Assembly (NCBI GenBank): GCA_964408435.1
Contig: CAYOZL010000025.1
Span: forward strand, 1 to 31,253
Direction of reading: 5' to 3'
DNA length: 31,253 bases
DNA from: CAYOZL01 sp964408435
Lineage (GTDB): Bacteria > Bdellovibrionota_C > UBA2361 > SZUA-149 > CAYOZL01
The notes under the pieces were generated by a model. The model made no database searches and had not been told where the DNA came from. It saw only the letters and a list, made by a program, of their open reading frames with translations. Below, in pieces: positions 14,817 to 21,906 of this stretch. The position numbers and the translations under genes are program-made. Positions within the stretch are counted from its first letter, which is position 1. The number at the start of each line of letters is the position of its first letter.

Positions 14817-16247
14817 ATGTTAATAATTATTAGTTCAGTTTTAATACTTACATATTTAATTTTTCTTAAAGTCGTTAGTTTTAAAGCTCATTTATTATTT
14901 AAGAAAACAAGTGAAGATTACTTTTTAGTTGGTAGAAGCATTAGTGGTTATGTTTTATGGCTAACAGTGCTTGCAACAATGGTTAATAGTTTAGCTTTTA
15001 CTGCAGTTCCTGGTCTTATCTATAAAGGCGGAGTTTTATTTGCCCAGATGTGGGTAGTTGTTTTAGTTATGCCGGCACTCTTTTATTATTTTGGGCCTGC
15101 ACTTAATTCTTACGCAAGAAGAAAAAATCATATTACTCAAGGCGAGCTCTTTGGTGATTATTACAATTCTAGATCTATTAAATTAATTGTTGCGATAATA
15201 GGGATTATTTCAGTTTTTCCATTTTTAACAATTCAGCTAAGTTCAATAGCAAAAGTTGTTACAGTAGTATCTAAAGGAAGTATTTCTTACTCTCTTGCAC
15301 TTTCTATCTTTACTGCTTCTATTGGTTTGTATGTTTACTACGGCGGAGCAAGAGCAGTTATTTGGACAGATGTAATCCAAGGCATATGTTTTTTTGCCTT
15401 ACTCTTAGTTTCATTTTTTCTTTTCTCAAAGTGGTCTGGTGGGTTTTTAAATTCATTTGCTAGAATTGAAGAGCATGGAGAGCATCTATTAAGTTTTAAT
15501 CCTAAAACTCATAAGATTTTTATTAGTAATATTTTATCATGGCCTTTTGCTTTTTTTCTATGGCCACAATTATTTCAAAGAGTTTTAATGGCTAATAGCT
15601 CAAATGAAATTAGAAAAGCTAGTAAGGTAACATTAGTTCTTTTTGGCCTGACAATGTTTTTAATTATGTCTCTAGGCTTTTTTGCGACTAGCGTTTTTAT
15701 CGGTGAGGGTATTGATTCCGATACAATAGTTGCTGCAATGTATCAAAAATTTATGCCACTTGGTTCTTCTTTAATAGTCTTAGCAGTTGTCGCTAGTGCT
15801 ATGAGTACTGTAGATAGTGGCTTATTATCATTAGCGAGTATTATAGGAAGAGATTTTAGTATTAAAAAAGATACTGGAGTTAATAAAGCAAGATTCTTTT
15901 CTTTAATTGTGCTTTTTGTTGTATTTCTTTTTGCACTTAGTCCCGCAGGTCGAGGAGCGATTGTTCCTTTAGTTACTCTTGGAGCTAGCTTTGCAACCTT
16001 ACTTTTATGGCCTTTAATTTACTTTAGGTTAGGTTATTCTTCTAGGTCAGTAGAAGTCTCTATCATTATGTTATTTGGCTTTATCGCAATAGTCTTAAAT
16101 CAGTTTGGTTTTATAGGTCTTAATATTGGTTCTGGAACTGCAGGGTTTGTATTTAGTTTATCAACAATGATTTTAGTTGAAATTTTTCATGTAGTAAGAA
16201 TGTCTCTTAGGCAAATGCCTAAGAAAGCAGAACGCATTTTGAATTAA
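14817..16247 (+). CDS. Sodium:solute symporter (SSS family)
   Basis: The protein is 476 aa and highly hydrophobic, with about 12-13 membrane helices. The LeuT-fold SSS family imports solutes (sugars, amino acids, organic acids) with Na+. Recognisable features are DYFLVGRSISGYVLWLTVLA in the first two helices (FLAGR-like motif), YTYYGG-like VYYGGARAVIWTDVIQ, the WPQLFQRVLMA segment, and SAMSTVDSGLLSLASIIGRD with conserved Ser residues typical of the Na2 site. GGAGG (14808-14812) is a strong ribosome-binding site only 4 nt before the ATG. The substrate cannot be read from the sequence. It is probably controlled by the divergent TrmB-like protein. Confidence 0.9.
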   Translation: MLIIISSVLILTYLIFLKVVSFKAHLLFKKTSEDYFLVGRSISGYVLWLTVLATMVNSLAFTAVPGLIYKGGVLFAQMWVVVLVMPALFYYFGPALNSYARRKNHITQGELFGDYYNSRSIKLIVAIIGIISVFPFLTIQLSSIAKVVTVVSKGSISYSLALSIFTASIGLYVYYGGARAVIWTDVIQGICFFALLLVSFFLFSKWSGGFLNSFARIEEHGEHLLSFNPKTHKIFISNILSWPFAFFLWPQLFQRVLMANSSNEIRKASKVTLVLFGLTMFLIMSLGFFATSVFIGEGIDSDTIVAAMYQKFMPLGSSLIVLAVVASAMSTVDSGLLSLASIIGRDFSIKKDTGVNKARFFSLIVLFVVFLFALSPAGRGAIVPLVTLGASFATLLLWPLIYFRLGYSSRSVEVSIIMLFGFIAIVLNQFGFIGLNIGSGTAGFVFSLSTMILVEIFHVVRMSLRQMPKKAERILN

Positions 16248-16270
16248 TTTGGCTGTATTAAATTAGAACA

Positions 16271-16606
16271 TTAAACTTTTTTAACAAATTCAGACTTTAA
16301 CTTCATGCGACCAAAGCCTTCAACTTTACAGTCTATATCATGGTCGGAGTCTACTAGTTTAATGTTCTTTACTTTTGTGCCTACTTTTATAGTTTTTGAT
16401 GTGCCCTTAATTTTTAAGTCTTTAATTAAACTAACACTATCTCCATCTTGTAGGATGTTGCCATTTGCATCTTTGTATATGAATTCTTGTTCTGCGTTTT
16501 CAGTTTTTTCTTCCCAAATATGGGCACATTCAGGACAGTTGAATTTTTCTTGATCTAAGTAAGTGTAACTAGAACCACATTTTGGGCATTGAGGTAGGCT
16601 TTCCAT
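16271..16606 (-). CDS. yjdM: Zinc-ribbon protein YjdM (PhnA)
   Basis: The protein is 111 aa, the normal length. An N-terminal zinc ribbon with CPKCGSSYTY and FNCPECAHIW (two CxxC pairs) is followed by the PhnA/YjdM domain (YKDANGNILQDGDSVSLIKDLKIKG, VGTKVKNIKL, GFGRMKLKSEFVKK). It is named for a historical link to phosphonate operons, but its molecular role is unknown. No phosphonate genes are nearby. A 14-bp palindrome (AGATAAATTTATCT, 16608-16621) lies directly upstream of the ATG and may be regulatory. It is convergent with the symporter and divergent from the superoxide dismutase gene. Confidence 0.92.
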   Translation of the reverse strand: MESLPQCPKCGSSYTYLDQEKFNCPECAHIWEEKTENAEQEFIYKDANGNILQDGDSVSLIKDLKIKGTSKTIKVGTKVKNIKLVDSDHDIDCKVEGFGRMKLKSEFVKKV

Positions 16607-16607
16607 T

Positions 16608-16621
16608 AGATAAATTTATCT
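16608..16621. promoter_or_regulatory. 14-bp palindrome upstream of yjdM
   Basis: AGATAAATTTATCT is a perfect self-complementary sequence 1 bp from the yjdM ATG, followed on the + strand by a T-run. In an AT-rich genome, chance is a real possibility. Confidence 0.25.
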
Positions 16622-16759
16622 TTTTTATTAGGATCTTGAAAGCTAATAGAAGAATCAATTGATTGGTGTTGTTGAAATATGCAGTGTTGAATTTTGATAA
16701 GCTTTAGGATAGCCTTTCGAAAATAAATATTTTGTAAGACACCACGGAGCATATAGAAA

Positions 16760-17362
16760 ATGGCATTTGAATTACCTAAATTAGAATATGATTATAAAGC
16801 ACTTGAACCACATATTGATGGAAAGACTATGGAGATTCACCATACTAAGCACCATCAAGGTTATACTAATAAGTTAAACGCAGCGATTGAGGGAACTGAT
16901 CTTGCAAATAAGAGTATTGAAGAAATACTAGGTTCTATTAGCGATGTTCCAGAAAAAATTAGAACTGCTGTTCAAAACAATGGTGGTGGATTTGCTAATC
17001 ACAGTTTGTTTTGGAGTGTGATTGCACCAAATAAAGGCGGGAAGCCAAGTGGAGTATTAGCAGAAGCAATAGATAAAGATTTAGGTGGCTTTGATAAATT
17101 TAAAGAAGATTTCTCTAAAGCAGCTGGTACTAGGTTTGGAAGTGGTTGGGCTTGGTTAGTTCTTCAAAACGGCAAACTTTCAGTTGAGTCTACACCAAAT
17201 CAAGATTCTCCTATAATGGCTGGTAAAAAGCCTATTTTAGGACTCGATGTTTGGGAGCATGCTTATTACTTAAATTATCAAAATAGAAGACCTGATTATG
17301 TAGCAGCGTTTTTTAATATTGTTAATTGGGATAAAGTTTCCGAATTATTTGAGGCAGCTTAA
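16760..17362 (+). CDS. sodA: Superoxide dismutase, Mn-type or cambialistic
   Basis: The protein is 200 aa. It converts superoxide to oxygen and hydrogen peroxide in the cytosol; no signal peptide is present. The metal ligands are His27, His81, Asp163 and His167 (DVWEHAYY). Gly77 with the second-sphere Gln148 (NQDSPIM), together with GSGWAWL, point to the Mn or cambialistic class. Iron enzymes usually place this Gln near residue 69 instead. GGAG about 10 nt upstream may serve as ribosome-binding site. It is convergent with the phosphatase gene, the stops 11 bp apart. Metal choice is predicted from residues, not proven. Confidence 0.95.
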   Translation: MAFELPKLEYDYKALEPHIDGKTMEIHHTKHHQGYTNKLNAAIEGTDLANKSIEEILGSISDVPEKIRTAVQNNGGGFANHSLFWSVIAPNKGGKPSGVLAEAIDKDLGGFDKFKEDFSKAAGTRFGSGWAWLVLQNGKLSVESTPNQDSPIMAGKKPILGLDVWEHAYYLNYQNRRPDYVAAFFNIVNWDKVSELFEAA

Positions 17363-17373
17363 GAGCTTATCTT

Positions 17374-17913
17374 TTAAGAGAGGTATCTTAATAGATTCTC
17401 TAAGCTAGAATCTATTTGGTCAAAACATCGGTCAAAGAACTCTTGTGATTTTCCATAAGGGTCTTTGATTGATGTTCTTTTGTTATTTGCATAGATTCCT
17501 AAAAATTTAGTCTTATCTTTAAATTCATCTTTAATTAATTTGTAGTGCCCGCTATCTTTAATTAAAATTAAATCAGCCTGACTTAATATTTCATCCGTAG
17601 CTATTGATGTTTTATGTTTGCTTAAATCAATATTTCTTCTTTTTGAAGCTTTAATTGCGCCTGGGTTTGCATCTTTCCCATCATTAGTCTCGAGGCCTGC
17701 TGAAGATAAATCAAAATTATTTGTCATACTTTGAAGTTTCTTTTCTGCATAAGCACTTCTGCAAATATTACCAGTGCATACAAAAACGATACTCTTAGGT
17801 TTCTCTTTAAATTTTTTAATTAGGCTACTATCTGTTTTTATCTGAAAAAAACCCAGATAGTCGATTAGTTCGAGATTTTTAATATTTTTAAGAGTTTTGA
17901 TTAGTGCTGACAT
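17374..17913 (-). CDS. Low-molecular-weight protein-tyrosine phosphatase family protein
   Basis: The protein is 179 aa. The active-site P-loop VCTGNICRS (Cys46 nucleophile, Arg52) and the general-acid loop DPYGKS (Asp151) are intact, so the enzyme should be active. Family members remove phosphate from tyrosine on proteins, often controlling exopolysaccharide kinases; arsenate reductases share the fold. An N-terminal extension of about 40 residues (MSALIKTLKNIKNLELIDYL...) precedes the usual start of the fold and is unusual. No tyrosine kinase is adjacent. It lies 56 bp downstream of fliA on the same strand and may be cotranscribed with it. Confidence 0.88.
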   Translation of the reverse strand: MSALIKTLKNIKNLELIDYLGFFQIKTDSSLIKKFKEKPKSIVFVCTGNICRSAYAEKKLQSMTNNFDLSSAGLETNDGKDANPGAIKASKRRNIDLSKHKTSIATDEILSQADLILIKDSGHYKLIKDEFKDKTKFLGIYANNKRTSIKDPYGKSQEFFDRCFDQIDSSLENLLRYLS

Positions 17914-17969
17914 TGCAAATAAAGTAGATAAGAATTACTTAAGTTGCAATGTCCGATTTAATTATATTG

Positions 17970-18719
17970 TTAAATTGCTTTTTTTAAGCAGCTTTTAAGC
18001 CTAATTAATGCTCTAGTTCTAATTTGTGAAGCTCTTGATTCAGTAACCCCAATTATCTCTCCAATTTCTTTAAGGTTTAATTCTTCGTAGAAATATAGAG
18101 TAACTACTAGTCTTTCTTTTTCAGGAAGCCTGTCTAATGCTCTTGATACTATTTCAACTCTTTCAGAGTCTAGTAACTCAAGTAGTGGACTTGGCTTTGT
18201 GCTAGGAAGGGATTCATTTGCTTTAAATCTTTCTTCTCCGTGCCCATATCCAAGTTCTTCAAGACTAAGCATTACAGTTCCTGAAACATCTGCTAACATT
18301 TTTTGAAATGCTGGAAGTTCTAGTTCCATTTCTTTAGCGACTTCTGCCTCAGTTACAGTTCGACCAAGTTCTTGTTCTAATTTGTGGTATGCAGCTTCTA
18401 TTTTATGAGACTTACTTCTTAATGATCTTGGCACCCAATCTTGAACTCTGAAGCTATCTAAAATAGTTCCTCGGATTCTAAATTGCGCATAAGTAGAGAA
18501 ATTTGTTTCATGCTTAGGGTCGTATTTCTCTAAGGCATCTACTAATCCAATAATTCCACTATTTAGCATTTCTTTAATATCAACTTCAGCTGGAAGTCTA
18601 CCAGCAAGCCTATGAACAACTCTTTTAACTAAAGGAAGATAAGATTTAATTAGCTCTTCTCTTTGGTCTTCATTGTACTTTTTAAAATTTTTCGCTGAGG
18701 GTGTTCCACTAGTTTTCAC
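17970..18719 (-). CDS. fliA: RNA polymerase sigma factor of the FliA/sigma-28 (WhiG) family
   Basis: The protein is 249 aa from GTG 18719, chosen because GGAGAAG (18727-18733) lies 7 nt upstream; the frame continues to a TTG at 18800 without a ribosome-binding site. Regions 2 (LIKSYLPLVKRVVHRLAGRL, DIKEMLNSGIIGLVDALEKY, FSTYAQFRIRGTILD), 3 (LGRTVTEAEVAKEMEL) and 4 (LPEKERLVVTLYFYEELNLK, IGVTESRASQIRTRAL) are all present. RIRGTILDSFRVQDWVPRSLR is diagnostic for FliA/WhiG. It directs late flagellar or motility transcription when released from FlgM, whose gene is at 24827. No flagellar structural gene is in the window. Confidence 0.92.
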   Translation of the reverse strand: MKTSGTPSAKNFKKYNEDQREELIKSYLPLVKRVVHRLAGRLPAEVDIKEMLNSGIIGLVDALEKYDPKHETNFSTYAQFRIRGTILDSFRVQDWVPRSLRSKSHKIEAAYHKLEQELGRTVTEAEVAKEMELELPAFQKMLADVSGTVMLSLEELGYGHGEERFKANESLPSTKPSPLLELLDSERVEIVSRALDRLPEKERLVVTLYFYEELNLKEIGEIIGVTESRASQIRTRALIRLKSCLKKAI

Positions 18720-18901
18720 AAAAATACTTCTCCAAAAGAAATGATTATTAACCTTATGCCCTCTACCTTGAGCTAACCTGCTGTTTTCCGTAGCAATCAA
18801 GTATTAAGAGACCTTGAATAAGCAGAAAGATTCAATTGTCTTTTAAAACTTTCATTATTTAGTTATGATTAAGTAATTACTAATAATATTAATGGTTTAT
18901 A

Positions 18902-19894
18902 GTGGAAGATATAATAAAAGATCTCGATGTTTATGGCATAGGAAATGCCATTGTAGATTTACAGTTTAAAATAAATGATCAAGAGCTAGAGTCTTTGGGC
19001 TTGGAAAAAGCAGGAATGAAGCTAGTTTCTGCAGATGAGCAAAAAGAAATTTTAAGTAAAGTACAAGATAAAAGTGTTAACACTGCAAGCGGTGGTTCTG
19101 GTGCGAACACAATTATCGCTTTGTCTCAATTAGGAGCAAAGGTAGCTTATGGTTGTTTAGTTGCAGAAGATGACTTTGGTAAGTCTTATCAAAGAGATAT
19201 GGAAAAGTTTGGTATTGAGACAGATACGACACCAGAGCCAGGAAGCACTGGAACATGTCTAGTTATGATTACTCCAGACGCTGAGAGAACAATGTGTACT
19301 TGTTTAGGAGTTAGTCAAAATTTTTCGAAAGCTCATCTTAGTGAGGAATTTATTAAACGAGCTAAGTGGATATATATTGAAGGTTATTTGTTATCATCTC
19401 CTAATGGAGCTGAAGCTGCATTAGAATCTGTTAAGTTAGCAAAAAAGTACAATACTAAAATTGCAATTACTTTTTCAGATAAGTTTATAGTAGAAGTCTT
19501 TAGAGAAGCTCTAGATCAAATCTTTAATCAAGCAGATCTTATTTTTGCTAATCATTCAGAAGCTACAGCTTATTTTGGAACAGAAAATTTGAGTTCAGAT
19601 GAATTTAGTAAAATTTCTTCTCATCTTAAGTATGCAGTAGTTACAAAGAGCGAAAAAGGGGCTGTAATAGTTACAAATGGTGAAGAAGTAGCCATAGAAC
19701 CTTTTCCTGCTAATCCTGTGGATGATACGGGTGCAGGAGATATTTTTGCTGCAGGATTTTTATATGGCATTACGCAAGAATATGAACTATTAAAAAGTGG
19801 TAGGATAGCTTGTTTATTAGGTAGTAAGGTCGTTTCTAAGCTTGGTCCTAGATTAGACCAAGATTTGAATAAGTTAATTGAGCAGCAGGTTTAG
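18902..19894 (+). CDS. PfkB-family carbohydrate/nucleoside kinase, adenosine kinase-like
   Basis: The protein is 330 aa from a GTG start. The PfkB signatures are GGSGANTIIALSQLGAKVAYG near residues 65-85 and DDTGAGDIFAAGFLYG, with Asp280 as the catalytic base. The N-terminal YGIGNAIVDL and the overall layout resemble bacterial adenosine kinase-like members, which phosphorylate adenosine or a related nucleoside or sugar using ATP. The exact substrate is not certain. It is divergent from fliA with about 180 bp between starts. A palindrome follows its stop. Confidence 0.88.
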   Translation: MEDIIKDLDVYGIGNAIVDLQFKINDQELESLGLEKAGMKLVSADEQKEILSKVQDKSVNTASGGSGANTIIALSQLGAKVAYGCLVAEDDFGKSYQRDMEKFGIETDTTPEPGSTGTCLVMITPDAERTMCTCLGVSQNFSKAHLSEEFIKRAKWIYIEGYLLSSPNGAEAALESVKLAKKYNTKIAITFSDKFIVEVFREALDQIFNQADLIFANHSEATAYFGTENLSSDEFSKISSHLKYAVVTKSEKGAVIVTNGEEVAIEPFPANPVDDTGAGDIFAAGFLYGITQEYELLKSGRIACLLGSKVVSKLGPRLDQDLNKLIEQQV

Positions 19895-19918
19895 ATTATT
19901 ATGACCAGTATGCTTGAT

Positions 19919-19939
19919 CACCTTTTTAATTAAAAAGTG
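19919..19939. repeat. Palindrome between the PfkB gene and the HEAT-repeat gene
   Basis: CACCTTTTTAATTAAAAAGTG is a near-perfect 10-bp dyad with one extra C in the left arm. It follows the PfkB stop by 25 bp and precedes the next ATG (19957) by 17 bp. It could be a weak terminator or an operator of the next gene. Confidence 0.4.
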
Positions 19940-19956
19940 CATAAAAGATTTAGTTT

Positions 19957-21339
19957 ATGAAAAAGTTTTGCCTTATAGCCCTACTGTTAGTTCTGCTGCT
20001 GAGTTTTAATTATTCTTTTGCACAAGAAGTAGTTAACTCAGTAGATACGCCTACTGAAGTTACAGAGCCAAAAGTTGTTAGAGATGAGAAGCCTAATAAC
20101 GGGCTTGAGGAAATTAGTCATGAAACTTTAATTGATGAGTTGCTTAGAAGAATGTCTTCTCCTGATAAGAGAACAAGACTTGAAGCTGGCTTAACACTTA
20201 CAAAGTCTGCGAAGTTATCTGATGTAGAGAAATTAGTTAAGGTAATGAAAAGAGGAAATAATGCTGATAAACAAATTTTCATTATTGAAGCTCTCGCGAA
20301 TCTAGGAGATAGGAGAGCCGCAGAGGCACTAAGGTTTGAAGTTCGACATGGAGAGATTGCTACACAAAGAGCCGCGATTACTGCTTTAGGTAAGCTGAAA
20401 ATAAACTGGCCAGTTCCTGTCTTGGCAAGAGCCTTAAGAAAAGCAGAGGATCCAGAGCTTAGAAAAAGAGCAGCATCTGCACTTGGCGAGATAGGTAGCA
20501 CTCAATCTATTTATGCATTAAGAACTAGTTTATCTACTTTAGAAGAATCAGTAGGAGCTAAGAATGCTGCTTTTTGGGCATTAGAAAAAGCCAGAGGGGA
20601 AATAGACGACCAGCTCATCGATACCAATATGCCTAAGGGTAGAAGACTGCAGCTACATTATAAAGGGACAAAGTATTTTTTCTATCATCCTGCTAATAGA
20701 AGAGCCGCTTCTAGTTATAAAATTGCACTAAGTCCTTGGTTGTTAGTTTGTATGCATGATGGAGACTTAAGAGCTGAGGATTTATTTAATATCTGCTGGA
20801 GAGCTGCAAAGAAAAGGCAAATGGCAGTAATGGTTCCACTTTTTGATAATATGAGATTTCCTGATTATGGAGATTTTAATATTAGGTCTCAAAGAGCAGA
20901 TAAGCGTTTACTTGAATTAGTTGAGCATGTAGGAAAGCACGCTTCATTATCAGTTAAAGAATTCTATCTTTTTGGATATGGAAGTGGTGGAGATTTCACT
21001 CAAAGATTCGTGATGAACTATCCAAAAAGAATAGCTAGGGCAGCTTTTGAATCTAATTATTTCACTCTGCCAGATAAAGAAGCTTACTTCCCTCAAGGAA
21101 CGAATAGAAGTCCTTTGGCACCTGATTTAGGTATTGATTTATATAAGTTTATTAAATCAGATAGTGTTCTTATTTTGAGGAAGAATGCTCCTAATATAAA
21201 AGATGCGAAAAACTTTTATGAAGCTATGCGCCACTATGCTGATATTAATGGTATAAGTAGTCGTTTAGCAGTAAGAACTGTAGATGTTAAATTTGAAATT
21301 TGGTCAGAAGCAGAGAAGTTTTTATTTTCGATATATTAA
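19957..21339 (+). CDS. Exported HEAT-repeat protein with alpha/beta-hydrolase-like C-terminus
   Basis: The protein is 460 aa. Residues 1-22 are a signal peptide (MKKFCLIALLLVLLLSF..., cleavage after SFA). Residues ~45-205 form HEAT/PBS-lyase-like repeats (RLEAGLTLTKSAKLSDVEKL, AALGKLK, LRKRAASALGEIGS). The C-terminal half has an esterase-like strand pattern (LLVCMHDGDLRAEDL, MAVMVPLFDN, FYLFGYGSGGDFTQRFVMNYP). The nucleophile elbow, normally G-x-S-x-G, reads G340-Y-G-S343-G-G, so the serine is shifted or lost and activity is doubtful. It may be a substrate-binding or scaffold protein in the periplasm. It is followed by two further envelope genes on the same strand. No clear ribosome-binding site is seen at the ATG. 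Confidence 0.75.
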   Translation: MKKFCLIALLLVLLLSFNYSFAQEVVNSVDTPTEVTEPKVVRDEKPNNGLEEISHETLIDELLRRMSSPDKRTRLEAGLTLTKSAKLSDVEKLVKVMKRGNNADKQIFIIEALANLGDRRAAEALRFEVRHGEIATQRAAITALGKLKINWPVPVLARALRKAEDPELRKRAASALGEIGSTQSIYALRTSLSTLEESVGAKNAAFWALEKARGEIDDQLIDTNMPKGRRLQLHYKGTKYFFYHPANRRAASSYKIALSPWLLVCMHDGDLRAEDLFNICWRAAKKRQMAVMVPLFDNMRFPDYGDFNIRSQRADKRLLELVEHVGKHASLSVKEFYLFGYGSGGDFTQRFVMNYPKRIARAAFESNYFTLPDKEAYFPQGTNRSPLAPDLGIDLYKFIKSDSVLILRKNAPNIKDAKNFYEAMRHYADINGISSRLAVRTVDVKFEIWSEAEKFLFSIY

Positions 21340-21381
21340 AAAAATCTTATTAATTATTAGCAAACCTTATTAAAGTTAAAA

Positions 21382-21906
21382 TTGGACATTTCAAAAATTG
21401 TAAGAATTTTATCAGGACTTGTGTTCTTTATGGTGGTAGCTACATTTGCAAGATTGATGTTTGCAAATTCTTCAAGTAGGCATAAGGCAGATAATGTTGG
21501 AGATATTAAAGTCAGTGATGTCATAGATACTGCAAAAGAAATTACAACTACAAAAACAAATAGCTGTAAACCTGTCCTAGATAGTTGCCAAGTAGAACTA
21601 GTAAAAAAAGAAACTGAATGTAGACCTAAGAAGTTAATCAAAGGATTAAAAACAGAGCTATCAAATTCCTTAAGTTTTAAGTCATGCCAAGATGTTTTTG
21701 AACGTATGAAAAAACATTGTTCTAAGGGTTGTAAAGCTGATGTTAGCACATTAGTTAAAGTCGATAGTGAACCTATTATAGATATGAGTTATTTTGAGAC
21801 TAATTCTGGAAAAGAGTTAATTTTTCATAATGCAGTAAAGCCTCAAAATCTTACCTGTGAGTTAAAAGCGAGCAAAGTTAGTAATCTAAGACTTGAATGC
21901 AAATAA
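21382..21906 (+). CDS. Membrane-anchored Cys-containing extracytoplasmic protein, unknown
   Basis: The protein is 174 aa from a TTG at 21382, the only usable start codon after the upstream in-frame stop apart from internal Met17. One N-terminal hydrophobic helix (VRILSGLVFFMVVATFARLMF) is followed by a polar domain with eight Cys (CKPVLDSC, TEC, KSCQDVF, HCSKGC, LTCEL, LEC), consistent with disulfides outside the membrane. No family is recognised. The stop overlaps the start of the flippase-glycosyltransferase gene by 10 bp, implying coupled translation and a possible partnership in envelope glycan or lipid work. The unusual start leaves the N-terminus uncertain. Confidence 0.6.
   Translation: MDISKIVRILSGLVFFMVVATFARLMFANSSSRHKADNVGDIKVSDVIDTAKEITTTKTNSCKPVLDSCQVELVKKETECRPKKLIKGLKTELSNSLSFKSCQDVFERMKKHCSKGCKADVSTLVKVDSEPIIDMSYFETNSGKELIFHNAVKPQNLTCELKASKVSNLRLECK

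Noticed and set aside
18720..18800. N-terminal extension of FliA from TTG 18800.
   Set aside because: The extension has no similarity to sigma factors and no ribosome-binding site, whereas GTG 18719 has GGAGAAG at good spacing.
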